23,827 nucleotides of DNA. Origin: UBA6902 sp964393845 (GTDB lineage Bacteria; Nitrospirota; Thermodesulfovibrionia; UBA6902). The stretch is from positions 1 through 23,827 of the forward strand of contig CAYMUX010000051.1 of the NCBI GenBank assembly GCA_964393845.1, in the 5' to 3' direction. Below the pieces are notes generated by a model. The model saw only the letters and a list, made by a program, of their open reading frames with translations. It was not told the origin of the DNA and made no database searches. The translations under genes were made by a program, and so were the position numbers. Below are positions 7,092-15,212 of the stretch, piece by piece (the first letter of the stretch is position 1; each line of letters begins with the position of its first letter).

Positions 7092-7128
7092 TGATCTCAC
7101 TTATTCTAAAAAGATGAATGTGAGGTCA
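7092..7128. promoter_or_regulatory. inverted repeat upstream of glgP
   Basis: TGATCTCAC (7092-7100) and GTGAGGTCA (7120-7128) are 9-bp arms pairing at 8 of 9 positions across a 19-nt spacer, 28 bp before the glgP start. They could be a regulator site or an mRNA leader hairpin. I recognise no specific regulator. Confidence 0.25.
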
Positions 7129-7156
7129 GGAATAAAGTGTAAAGGTTAGTTTTTTT

Positions 7157-9286
7157 ATGGACTCTATAAAAGACAGATTTCCCGATCTCCCTCAGCGAAT
7201 CAGCGGTTTAGGAGACCTGGCTTACAATCTCTGGTGGAGCTGGCACCCGGCCGCACGTATGCTTTTTAAAATGCTCGACCGGCCTGCGTGGAAGGAAAGC
7301 ATACATAATCCGGTAAGGATGCTGAAAGAGATACCCCGTGAAATCCTTGAATCAGCCGCAAACAATCCTGACTACCTGCAGCATTATGATGCCGTAATTG
7401 AGAGATTTCATAACGAACTTGCATCAACGTCCTGCTGGTTTACGGAAAATGTTACGGACACGGCATGCGCGCCCATCGCCTATTTTTCAGCTGAGTACGG
7501 ATTGCACCGCTCGCTCCCTTTTTACGCCGGAGGCCTGGGTTTCCTGGCGGGTGATCACCTCAAGGAATGCAGTGACCTCGGGGTACCTGTAACAGCAATC
7601 GGCTTTATGTATCCTGAGGGGTATCTCCGTCAGAAGATTCGTGTGGACGGCTGGCAGGAGCATTCGGATGAAGTCCTTGACAGGGACGCGGCGCCGATCG
7701 TAAGGGTCCTCGATGAAAAAGGGCAGCAGCTCGTAGTCAAGGTGCCGTTTATTGATCCCCCGATATATGTGGCGGTATGGAAGGTCTCTGTAGGCAGGGT
7801 GCCGCTTTATTTGATGGATACGGACATGGAGTTGAATGACCCGTGGAACCGTCTGATATCCGCCCATCTTTATACCGGCGATATTGAACAGCGGCTGCGC
7901 CAGGAAATCGTCCTTGGTATCGGGGGCCGTGAGGTACTGGACATTATCGGGATTGAACATTCCGTATTACATCTCAATGAGGGGCATCCGGCATTCGCCG
8001 TTCTGGAGCGGATCAGGGACCGGATGGCAAAGGGCATGAGTTTTGAAAAGGCGGCGGCGCAGGTGCGCGTCACTACCGTTTTTACAACTCATACGCCGGT
8101 GCCGGCAGGTCATGATGTTTTCCCTTTCCATCTCATGGACAAGTATTTCAGCCGTTACTATCCTATGCTCGGTTTAAACCGCGACGCCTTTCTACAGTTA
8201 GGGACACATCCGGAGCAGCCTGCGGCAGGGTTTAATATGACCGCATTTGCGCTGAGAATGTCAGCCTGCCGTAACGGTGTAAGCAGAAAACACGGCGAAG
8301 TCGCGCAAAAAATGTGGCAGCCGCTCTGGCCTGACCGTAAAGAAGAGGACGTTCCTATTGATTCGATAACCAATGGAATTCATGTCCCCACCTGGATAGA
8401 GCCCAAGATGGAGCTCCTTTTCAATAAATACCTCCATGAAGGCTGGCTGAAAGATCATGACAATCCGAATATATGGGATTTTGTTGATGACATCCCGGAC
8501 AATGAATTGTGGCAGACATACATCTGGGTCAAGATCAAATTGATTGATTTTATCCGGGAGCGGGTCCGGAAAAGATGGGTGGAAGACAGGCCGAGCCCTC
8601 TCAATATTGTAGCCGGCGGCACATTACTGGACCCCCTGACTTTCACGGTCGGTTTTGCACGTCGTTTTGTTACGTATAAAAGGGCAGACCTGATATTTTA
8701 CGATCTGGAGCGGCTGAAGAAACTCCTCAACAGCCGCTGGAGGCCTCTGCAGATCATCTTTGCCGGCAAGGCGCATCCGTCTGATGACGAAGGGAAAAGA
8801 ATCCTTCAGCGTGTATTCAATTTCGCCCATGACCCTGACCTGGGAGGAAGGATCGCCTTTGTCGAAGACTATGATGAACAGCTTGCTCAATACATGGTGC
8901 ACGGGGTAGACCTCTGGCTTAATAACCCTGTGCCTCCGATGGAGGCAAGCGGGACCAGCGGCATGAAGGCCGGCCTCAACGGGGTCCCGCACTTGAGCAT
9001 ACTGGACGGCTGGTGGTTGGAGGGATATACAGGCAAGAACGGATGGGCCTTTACCGGAAGCGGAGATGAAAAGGATGCGGAAGCAATTTATACCCTTCTT
9101 GAGACAAAGATCATCCCCCTGTATTACAGGCTGGATGACAACGGCATCCCGCATGGCTGGATAAAGGTCATGAAAGAGGCTATAAAGAATACAGGCGCCG
9201 GATTCAGCGCGCGCAGGATGGTAAAAGAGTATGTGACCAAGTTTTACCATAAGGCCCTGAAATCAGCTGTAAATGGGACAGTATAA
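7157..9286 (+). CDS. glgP: alpha-glucan phosphorylase, short form, 709 aa
   Basis: This enzyme releases glucose-1-phosphate from glycogen or maltodextrin using pyridoxal phosphate. The N-terminus (LGDLAYNLWWSWHPAARMLF) is the DUF3417-like segment of short bacterial alpha-glucan phosphorylases. Next come the AEYGLHRSLPFYAGGLGFLAGDHLK glucan/phosphate region and HLNEGHPAFAVLERI. The cofactor site EASGTSGMKAGLNG carries the expected Schiff-base lysine, K604 by my count, followed by PHLSILDGWWLEGY. At 709 residues it is shorter than E. coli GlgP (about 815), as expected for this subfamily. A weak AAGG lies 12 nt upstream of the ATG. No glycogen operon is seen, so it stands alone. A C/G-rich hairpin repeat follows it. 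Confidence 0.93.
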   Translation: MDSIKDRFPDLPQRISGLGDLAYNLWWSWHPAARMLFKMLDRPAWKESIHNPVRMLKEIPREILESAANNPDYLQHYDAVIERFHNELASTSCWFTENVTDTACAPIAYFSAEYGLHRSLPFYAGGLGFLAGDHLKECSDLGVPVTAIGFMYPEGYLRQKIRVDGWQEHSDEVLDRDAAPIVRVLDEKGQQLVVKVPFIDPPIYVAVWKVSVGRVPLYLMDTDMELNDPWNRLISAHLYTGDIEQRLRQEIVLGIGGREVLDIIGIEHSVLHLNEGHPAFAVLERIRDRMAKGMSFEKAAAQVRVTTVFTTHTPVPAGHDVFPFHLMDKYFSRYYPMLGLNRDAFLQLGTHPEQPAAGFNMTAFALRMSACRNGVSRKHGEVAQKMWQPLWPDRKEEDVPIDSITNGIHVPTWIEPKMELLFNKYLHEGWLKDHDNPNIWDFVDDIPDNELWQTYIWVKIKLIDFIRERVRKRWVEDRPSPLNIVAGGTLLDPLTFTVGFARRFVTYKRADLIFYDLERLKKLLNSRWRPLQIIFAGKAHPSDDEGKRILQRVFNFAHDPDLGGRIAFVEDYDEQLAQYMVHGVDLWLNNPVPPMEASGTSGMKAGLNGVPHLSILDGWWLEGYTGKNGWAFTGSGDEKDAEAIYTLLETKIIPLYYRLDDNGIPHGWIKVMKEAIKNTGAGFSARRMVKEYVTKFYHKALKSAVNGTV

Positions 9287-9337
9287 CAGCATTACTTCCT
9301 GCCCCCTGTAGCCACTCAGTTGCTGGGCTTAAACCAT

Positions 9338-9362
9338 TAATCCCCTTTTTCAAAGGGGGAAT
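9338..9362. repeat. C/G-rich hairpin repeat downstream of glgP
   Basis: TTAATCCCCTTTTT followed by CAAAGGGGGAA forms a hairpin of the same CCCC-TTT/AAA-GGGGG type as at 3621, 15715 and 23037. It lies 50 bp after the glgP stop and could end the transcript, although no T-run follows. Confidence 0.55.
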
Positions 9363-9404
9363 AGTTCCTATATCTGAGATATTCCTGCCTCCTGCTTAAC
9401 CTTA

Positions 9405-9420
9405 TATGATTTAAATCATA
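9405..9420. promoter_or_regulatory. FNR/CRP-like palindrome upstream of the cytochrome gene
   Basis: TATGATTTAAATCATA is a perfect 16-bp palindrome containing ATGAT-N4-ATCAT, close to the FNR-type consensus TTGAT-N4-ATCAA. A -10-like GATAAT at 9440-9445 puts the site near -40, where a class II activator binds. A matching site lies before the Usp gene at 15111-15130. Confidence 0.5.
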
Positions 9421-9537
9421 GTAATGAATGCCTTCTGATGATAATTACTATATCATCAAAGAGAATATGAGAATCTCCTGTCAGGGAATAAGGGAGCACA
9501 TTCATTGAATGATATAAAAAATAAATGAGAGGTGAAA

Positions 9538-9594
9538 ATGGCAAACGTTACAAAGGTTGCGAAAATCAGCGTGAAAGGAGGTGAAAGAGAATGA
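9538..9594 (+). CDS. 18-aa leader peptide overlapping cytochrome start
   Basis: ATG at 9538 follows a GAGAGGTGAAA ribosome-binding site and encodes MANVTKVAKISVKGGERE. Its TGA (9592-9594) overlaps the cytochrome ATG (9591-9593) as ATGA. The last codons contain the AAAGGAGGTGAAAG Shine-Dalgarno of the cytochrome gene, so translation of the leader could control access to it. This is seen in the sequence; the regulatory role is inferred. Confidence 0.4.
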   Translation: MANVTKVAKISVKGGERE

Positions 9595-9989
9595 AGATTT
9601 TAAAGGTTGTAATGCTATCAATGCTTGCAATAGCCCTTATCTCTTCAGTGGTGTATGCCGCCGGTATGATGGAAGGCAATGCTGAAAAAGGCAAGGCGCT
9701 TTTCAATGACCCGAAGGCTTTTCAGGGGAGCGTCTCATGCAGCTCATGCCATCCTGACGGAAAAGGCCTGGAAAAGTCGGGAATGATGGGAAAGACAGAG
9801 TGGAAGAATCCCGCAGGGACTTATAAAAGTCTCGAAGAGGCAATAAACGTTTGCATTACCGCGGCCAATAAAGGCAAGGTGATTGACCCGAAATCCCAGG
9901 GAATGAAGGACATGATTGCTTATATCAAGTCACTCGGCATGGGAATGAAACATGAAATGCCGATGAAGGAAAAAGGAAAGGGTTATTAG
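9591..9989 (+). CDS. periplasmic monohaem c-type cytochrome, 132 aa
   Basis: A Sec signal peptide (MKILKVVMLSMLAIALISSV, cleavage likely after VYA) precedes a class I-like cytochrome domain. The haem motif is CSSCH at residues 50-54. SQGMKDMIAYIKSL near residues 103-116 is the usual C-terminal helix, with methionines that could supply the sixth ligand. The C-terminus is Met/Lys-rich (GMGMKHEMPMKEKGKGY), which is unusual and might bind metal or a partner. It probably carries electrons in the periplasm. It has a near-perfect Shine-Dalgarno (AAAGGAGGTG) inside an overlapping leader ORF, an FNR-like site upstream, and a REP-like hairpin directly downstream. Confidence 0.85.
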   Translation: MKILKVVMLSMLAIALISSVVYAAGMMEGNAEKGKALFNDPKAFQGSVSCSSCHPDGKGLEKSGMMGKTEWKNPAGTYKSLEEAINVCITAANKGKVIDPKSQGMKDMIAYIKSLGMGMKHEMPMKEKGKGY

Positions 9990-10007
9990 GATACCAGGGT
10001 AGTTCCA

Positions 10008-10093
10008 AGGGTAGTGTCTACAGGTCTGCACATTTCATAAAACTGACATATTCCGTGCCTGATCTGTGAATTGTGCAGACCAGACACCACCCT
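10008..10093. repeat. REP-like long hairpin downstream of the cytochrome gene
   Basis: The left arm (10008-10032) reads AGGGTAGTGTCT-ACA-GGTCTGCACA. The right arm (10072-10093) is its reverse complement apart from one mismatch and the ACA bulge. The centre is about 39 nt. The CTGCACATTT part of the left arm resembles CTACACATTT in the hairpin at 4349-4401, so they may be one family. Confidence 0.65.
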
Positions 10094-10173
10094 CTATTTT
10101 TCATGGCCCACTCTTATAATTCTGCCGTCATCTTCCTTGCAATCCCGGCCTCCGCAACTCCACCCACAATTTT

Positions 10174-10202
10174 TTCATATTACGCTCTAAACACTGTATA
10201 AT
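10174..10202 (+). promoter_or_regulatory. sigma70-like promoter of the exporter operon (TTCATA-17-TATAAT)
   Basis: A consensus -10 TATAAT at 10197-10202 is preceded, at 17 bp, by TTCATA at 10174-10179. It lies 66 bp before the HlyD start. Confidence 0.55.
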
Positions 10203-10268
10203 GATAACAGTAAATCATAAATCGCCTTGTAATATCAGTTGTGCATTGGATTAAATATGGAGAGTCAT

Positions 10269-11303
10269 ATGAGAAAAAGGGCCGTTGTTGTAGTAATTAC
10301 TATTGTAGTAATCAGTATCATCGGAATAATCTTTTACAAGCTGAGAGATAACAACGAGACCTCTATTGTCACTTCAGGGATAGTGGAAGGGACAGAGGTA
10401 AACCTTTCCTCAAAGGCGCCGGGCAGGATTCTGGAGTTATGCTGCAATGAAGGAGACAGCGTCCGGCAGGGCAGCATTGTTATTAAGCTGGAAAGTGATG
10501 AGCTTGCAGCATCAGTAAGACAGGCGGAGGCCGGCGCTGCGAGGGCTGAGGCTGAGATCAGGGTCGCGGAGTCGGCAATTGAAAATGCCGGGGCAAATAT
10601 ACAAAGTGTTGAAGCGGACATCAGGAATGCAGAGGCGGAAGTCGAGAGAACGAAAGTAGAAATGGAAGAATCGGAAAGGGAGATGAAAAGGGCCAAGTCT
10701 CTCTTTGCGGAGGAAGTTGTTACGCAGGAGTCCTATGAAAAGGCCCTTGCCGGATATAATAGCTCCGCAGCCCTGCATGAGTCGTCAAAGGCCAAATATT
10801 CCTCAGCGCAATCAAAGAGAAAATCCGCTGCCGCACAGCTCAATACATCGCTCAGTCAATTGACCGCGGCACAGAAAGGTCTTAAAGAAGCAGAGGCAAA
10901 TTTGTCGTACCACCAGTCAAAATTTAACGATACGATGATAACAACCCCGATCTCCGGTACGGTTGTGTTCAAGTCATTTGAAGCAGGGGAAACAGTCAAC
11001 GCAGGCGTAACGGTCCTGTCCATTGTGGACCTCAATAATCTTTATGTCCGAACAGACATAGACGAAACTCAAATAGGCAGAGTAATACTAAACAGTGAGG
11101 CAAAGGTTACGCTTGAGGGCTCTCCGGATAAAGTTATCAAGGGGAAGGTTGCAGAAATCGGAAGATATGCCGATTTTGCCACGCAGAGGGACGTTGTCCG
11201 GGGAAGACAGGATATCAGGACCTTCAGGGTAAAGATAAAAATAGATGATCACGGAGGTGTTCTGAAACCGGGGATGACTGTAACAGTAGCGATACCAAGG
11301 TAG
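10269..11303 (+). CDS. HlyD/RND-type membrane-fusion (periplasmic adaptor) protein, 344 aa
   Basis: The adaptor subunit of an ABC-type exporter. It has an N-terminal membrane anchor (VVVVITIVVISIIGIIFY, about residues 6-23) and a first lipoyl half (GIVEGTEVNLSSKAPGRI...GDSVRQGSIVIKLES). A long alanine/glutamate-rich coiled coil (about 75-215) follows. Then come the second lipoyl half (ITTPISGTVVFKSFEAGETV) and a beta-barrel region ending LKPGMTVTVAIP. I chose ATG 10269 because GGAG at 10259-10262 is 6 nt upstream; an ATG at 10257 would add four residues. It is first in an operon with the ABC ATPase (12-bp gap). This arrangement resembles YhiI/YbhG-type drug exporters. The substrate is unknown. 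Confidence 0.88.
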   Translation: MRKRAVVVVITIVVISIIGIIFYKLRDNNETSIVTSGIVEGTEVNLSSKAPGRILELCCNEGDSVRQGSIVIKLESDELAASVRQAEAGAARAEAEIRVAESAIENAGANIQSVEADIRNAEAEVERTKVEMEESEREMKRAKSLFAEEVVTQESYEKALAGYNSSAALHESSKAKYSSAQSKRKSAAAQLNTSLSQLTAAQKGLKEAEANLSYHQSKFNDTMITTPISGTVVFKSFEAGETVNAGVTVLSIVDLNNLYVRTDIDETQIGRVILNSEAKVTLEGSPDKVIKGKVAEIGRYADFATQRDVVRGRQDIRTFRVKIKIDDHGGVLKPGMTVTVAIPR

Positions 11304-11315
11304 AACCGAACAGCT

Positions 11316-12323
11316 ATGCAGGAAAACAAGGCCATTGAAGTTTCAGGTTTAACAAAAAAATTCGGCTCTCTTACAGCCGTGGATAATGTGAGCTTTGATG
11401 TGTTGGAGGGTGAATTCTTCGGCTTCCTCGGCCCCAATGGGGCAGGAAAAACAACTCTCATAAGGATACTTACAACACTCCTGAAACCCACGAGAGGAAG
11501 CGCCGTAGTCGCATGCTGTGACGTTGCAAGATATCCTGAAAGGGTAAGGCGTGAGATCGGTGTTGTCCCCCAGGCAATGACCAGCGACCTGGATCTCACA
11601 GGGTATGAGAATATGGATATCTACGGCAGGTTCTACGGAATGCCGTCAAAGGAAAGAAAAGAGAGGATCCGGTATCTGCTCGAATTAGTCGGCCTCACTC
11701 AAAGGGCGAACGACCTCGTCGCCGCATACTCCGGCGGCATGAGGAGGCGGCTCGAGATAGCCAGGGGACTTGTCCACAGGCCGAAAATGCTTTTTCTGGA
11801 TGAACCCACAATCGGGCTCGACCCCCAGAGCAGGCAGAATATATGGGGCTTTCTGAAACAGTTGATGGAAGGCGACAAGATGACCATATTCCTTACAACG
11901 CATTACATGGAAGAGGCGGAGGAGCTGTGCAAAAGGGTGGCCATTATAGATTCCGGGAATATCGTTGTGATCGGAAGTCCTGATGAGCTGAAGTCCCGTA
12001 TACCCGGTAACGACAGCATCGTTTTGACTGTCGATAATATTCCTCAGGATATGATTGTAAAAATAGAGAAGCTCCCCTTCGTCCACAAGAGCAGCGTTGA
12101 AGACAACAAGATCAGAGTATCCGTTGACAACGGGGCGAATAACCTTCCAGGACTCATTGATGAGGCGAGATTGTCAGGGGCAAAAGTGCTGTCGGCTTCA
12201 TTACACGAGCAATCCCTCGAGGACGTATTCATACACTATACGGGTAAATCCATCAGGGAAGAAGAGGTAAAGAAGGTCAACTTTTTGGTCGGTGCAGGAG
12301 TGCCCCGTAAGTGGGGGAGATGA
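11316..12323 (+). CDS. ABC exporter ATP-binding protein (DrrA/YbhF type), 335 aa
   Basis: A complete nucleotide-binding domain. Walker A is GPNGAGKTT at residues 39-47, the signature is YSGGMRRRLEIARG from 138, and Walker B is MLFLDEP with D162-E163. The H-loop is TTHYMEEAEELC. A C-terminal DrrA-like domain (about 225-320) ends HEQSLEDVFIHYTGKSI. It powers export through the neighbouring permease. About 15 residues after that domain (KKVNFLVGAGVPRKWGR) run almost to the permease start, leaving a 3-bp gap, so the two are translationally coupled. The family includes daunorubicin and multidrug exporters; the substrate here is not predictable. Confidence 0.93.
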   Translation: MQENKAIEVSGLTKKFGSLTAVDNVSFDVLEGEFFGFLGPNGAGKTTLIRILTTLLKPTRGSAVVACCDVARYPERVRREIGVVPQAMTSDLDLTGYENMDIYGRFYGMPSKERKERIRYLLELVGLTQRANDLVAAYSGGMRRRLEIARGLVHRPKMLFLDEPTIGLDPQSRQNIWGFLKQLMEGDKMTIFLTTHYMEEAEELCKRVAIIDSGNIVVIGSPDELKSRIPGNDSIVLTVDNIPQDMIVKIEKLPFVHKSSVEDNKIRVSVDNGANNLPGLIDEARLSGAKVLSASLHEQSLEDVFIHYTGKSIREEEVKKVNFLVGAGVPRKWGR

Positions 12324-12326
12324 GAA

Positions 12327-13442
12327 ATGACAAGACTGCTCGCGGTTATAGAAAGGGACCTTAAGAAATTCAGAAGGAATCCTGTTGTGCTTGCAATGAG
12401 TATCCTCATGCCTCTTATTTACCTCGTAATTATCGGAAATTCTTTTCAGGGCAAATTGAAGGCCCTCCCCGTAGTTGTGGTAGACCAGGACACCGGCCCC
12501 TATGCCGGACGTATTGTTGAAAACCTGCGGGCCGTAGCCGCCGGACCGGAGACCATAACAATTTTAAATATGAAAGACCAGCAGGAAGCCCTGAACGGGG
12601 TACGGGAAGGAAAATACAAGGCAGCCCTTATCATCCCCCCTGACTTCAGCAAAAAGGTTTCCCGTAAAAGCAGGCCGTCGGTGGGTCTCTTTCTTGACAA
12701 CACGGACGGCATATCTTCCGAGACGATAAGGAATACGGTCGAAGGCGCTGTCAGGTCTTCCGCATCCGAATATGTGTCCGTCAGGGAAACGGCCGGTGAG
12801 ATTCACATGAGAGATATTAACCTCTACGGCAAGGTCGATTATTATCAGTCTCTCGTTCCGGGAGTTGTGATTATGGCCATATTCCTCGGGGCAATGACGA
12901 CAGGGGCCTTTAATCTTGTCATGGACAGATTTCTCGGCATCGATGAGAGCTATCTGCTTACGCCCCTCTCCAAGGCACACATAGTATCAGGCCTTATCAT
13001 CAGCGGGCTTTTAATAACTACTCTAATCGCCTTTTTTATCCTGACCGTGAGCATGCTTATAACAGGCATTCCTTTTTCGAGGGAGATCGACCATTGGGCA
13101 ACGATATTTTTAGTAATAACACTTACAACTCTCGGATTGCTCAGCATGATGTTTGTCAACATCGGCAGGGTAAACCACCCGAGGATCGTGGGGATACTAA
13201 GCGGCTTTCTTAACGTCATTCTCTTTTTCCCCAGCGGCGCCATATATCCTGTTGCGAGTTTTCCGGGATGGTTAAAGACCTTTGCCCGGGTAAATCCCGA
13301 AGCCTATGCAGTAGATGCCCTGAAGTCCATACTCTTCAAGGGAGCGGGCATTGCCGCTGTTTCACATGACATTGCATTCCTTGTATTCTTCACACTTGTT
13401 ATGATGACTATTGCGATAACAGTATTCAAGAGGACTATTTAA
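12327..13442 (+). CDS. ABC-2 type permease, 371 aa
   Basis: It starts with an amphipathic LLAVIERDLKKFRRNP segment and a first membrane helix (VLAMSILMPLIYLVIIGN). An extracytoplasmic domain of about 120 residues (VVVDQDTGPYAGRIVENL to EYVSVRE) follows. Five further helices lie in the second half, including SLVPGVVIMAIFLGAMTTGA and FFILTVSMLITGIPF, and the family's GAIYPVASFPGWLKTFARVNPEAYAVDALK segment is present. This is the ABC2_membrane_3 architecture of YhhJ/YbhR-like exporter permeases. It works with the preceding ATPase, probably as a homodimer since only one permease gene is present, and with the HlyD adaptor. A histidine kinase gene follows after 4 bp. Confidence 0.92.
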   Translation: MTRLLAVIERDLKKFRRNPVVLAMSILMPLIYLVIIGNSFQGKLKALPVVVVDQDTGPYAGRIVENLRAVAAGPETITILNMKDQQEALNGVREGKYKAALIIPPDFSKKVSRKSRPSVGLFLDNTDGISSETIRNTVEGAVRSSASEYVSVRETAGEIHMRDINLYGKVDYYQSLVPGVVIMAIFLGAMTTGAFNLVMDRFLGIDESYLLTPLSKAHIVSGLIISGLLITTLIAFFILTVSMLITGIPFSREIDHWATIFLVITLTTLGLLSMMFVNIGRVNHPRIVGILSGFLNVILFFPSGAIYPVASFPGWLKTFARVNPEAYAVDALKSILFKGAGIAAVSHDIAFLVFFTLVMMTIAITVFKRTI

Positions 13443-13446
13443 GAGA

Positions 13447-14967
13447 ATGAAAAAGATTTTTGCCCCTGCCGTATCATTGATGAACCGTCTAAAATACCCT
13501 CACAAGATGGCGCTGATGGCGCTTGTCTTCTCTTTATCGCTTTTAACATTTATGTACATGCTGATAATTGAAATCAATGCGGACGTCTCAAACCTGACAC
13601 TTGATCCCGGTGACAGTTTTTACCTGACAGATATGGTGGTCAACAAACTTCCTCTTGCTGCTGAATATACGGGTCGCTTAAGAGGTCTTGGCACCGGTTT
13701 AATGGTTCACCAAAAGCTTACCAGCCAGGAAAAGGCAAATCTCATCGTCCTGGCGGGACTGAGCAGGACAACCATGGAAGGCGTAAAAAATGATATGAAG
13801 AAGGCATTCAGGAAAAACCCGGGCCTGAAGCCGGAATTGGAAGCCCGGCTACAGGACACTGCCGCCGATATCGACAAGGCTTTAGACATGCTGGACAGCA
13901 GGGTCATCCACGCAGCAGCTATCTCCTTGAGTCCGCCGGAATACTTTGACACATTTTCACAGGCCATTGAGTCAATCTTCAAATTACATGAGGCTGTGAC
14001 GCATAGTTTAAACAGCGTGTTGCAATCACGCATTCGCAGTCTGACAACAAAGAAAAATTACGTCGGGCTTTTTGCCTTTCTCTCAATTGCTGTCCTTGGC
14101 TATCTCTTTGTGGGGAACTATTTCTCGGTCATGGACTCTCTGTCCCGTCTCGTTCAAGCATCAAAACGGATGGGCAGCGGCGATCTCAATGTGGACATTT
14201 CGCTTGAATCGAAAGACGAAATGGAACTCGTGGCCGACAGTTTTAATGATATGGCGCATAGGCTGGCCAAGGCCATGGAAGACCTGAAACGCTCCAATAC
14301 CGACCTCGAACATTTTGCTTTCCTGGCTTCACATGACCTTAAAGCGCCGATAATTTCCGTGGGGAGCGCCCTTAAACTTTTTCAGCGGCGGCATAAGGGC
14401 GGACTGGATGCCGAGTCCGAACAGTTTATTGCAGATGCGATAAAAGGGACCTTGCGGATGGAGAAGCTGATCAGCGCATTATTGGCATACTCCCGCGTGG
14501 ATACCGGCAAGAAGGCCTATGAGCAAACGAGCTGTTCTGATGTGCTGGCACAAGTTCTTGCCGATCTGAAGATCGATATAGAAAACAGCGGGGCTAAAAT
14601 AACCTATGACAAGCTGCCCAAATTGATGGCTGATCCTGTCCAGCTTGGCCAGCTGTTCCAGAACCTCATCGGCAACGCGATTAAGTACCGCAGTGATAAA
14701 CCGCTGCATATAAATATAACTGCCGGGATTAAGGGGAAGGAATGGCTATTCTCTGTTCAAGATAACGGTATCAGTATCCCTAATGAGCACGCTGAGAAAA
14801 TTTTCAAGATATTTCAGCGTCTGCATAAAGATGAGTACCCCGGCACAGGAATCGGCCTGGCGGTCTGCAAGAAGATAGTGGAGCGTCACGGAGGCCGTAT
14901 CTGGGTTGAGTCCGAAACCGGAAAAGGGTCAACATTCTATTTTACAATCCCGGTGCCGGCTGCATAA
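13447..14967 (+). CDS. membrane sensor histidine kinase, 506 aa
   Basis: TM1 lies at about residues 20-43 and TM2 at about 205-225. Between them is a helical periplasmic sensor (RLRGLGTGLMVHQKLTSQEK), like four-helix-bundle or nitrate-sensor-type domains. A HAMP (about 226-280), a HisKA with phospho-acceptor H296 (in FLASHDLKAPI) and an HATPase domain follow. The N box is QNLIGNAIKYRSD with N410, the G1 box is DNGISIP at D439 (usually DNGIGI), and the G2 box is GTGIGLAVCKKIVERHGG. The Gly-to-Ser change in G1 is unusual but does not by itself imply loss of activity. It begins 4 bp after the permease, so it is part of the exporter operon. No response regulator gene is in the window, so its partner is elsewhere. 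It may sense export stress or substrate (inference). Confidence 0.93.
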   Translation: MKKIFAPAVSLMNRLKYPHKMALMALVFSLSLLTFMYMLIIEINADVSNLTLDPGDSFYLTDMVVNKLPLAAEYTGRLRGLGTGLMVHQKLTSQEKANLIVLAGLSRTTMEGVKNDMKKAFRKNPGLKPELEARLQDTAADIDKALDMLDSRVIHAAAISLSPPEYFDTFSQAIESIFKLHEAVTHSLNSVLQSRIRSLTTKKNYVGLFAFLSIAVLGYLFVGNYFSVMDSLSRLVQASKRMGSGDLNVDISLESKDEMELVADSFNDMAHRLAKAMEDLKRSNTDLEHFAFLASHDLKAPIISVGSALKLFQRRHKGGLDAESEQFIADAIKGTLRMEKLISALLAYSRVDTGKKAYEQTSCSDVLAQVLADLKIDIENSGAKITYDKLPKLMADPVQLGQLFQNLIGNAIKYRSDKPLHINITAGIKGKEWLFSVQDNGISIPNEHAEKIFKIFQRLHKDEYPGTGIGLAVCKKIVERHGGRIWVESETGKGSTFYFTIPVPAA

Positions 14968-15110
14968 TCTCCAGGCAAGATCAGATAATGCCTTTCTTGT
15001 CTATCCAGAGACTTGAAGAGTATCTGTGCCTCAGAGTAAAAAGGCTCGAACGCGCAAGTTGATAAATTTTTAATGCAGAATCGGCCCTGTATTATATTGA
15101 TAAATCTGGT

Positions 15111-15130
15111 ACTATGATATAAATCATAGT
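15111..15130. promoter_or_regulatory. FNR/CRP-like palindrome upstream of Usp gene
   Basis: ACTATGAT-ATAA-ATCATAGT has perfect 8-bp arms and the ATGAT-N4-ATCAT core also found at 9405-9420. A weak -10-like GATATT at 15147-15152 would put it near -40, the class II activator position. The 235-bp gap after the histidine kinase gene otherwise shows nothing. Confidence 0.5.
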
Positions 15131-15212
15131 GACTATTTTATTCCATGATATTTTTAAATAAAGTGGTGACTCATACATAATAATATACTTAACTTAAGGA
15201 GGGGTGAATGTT

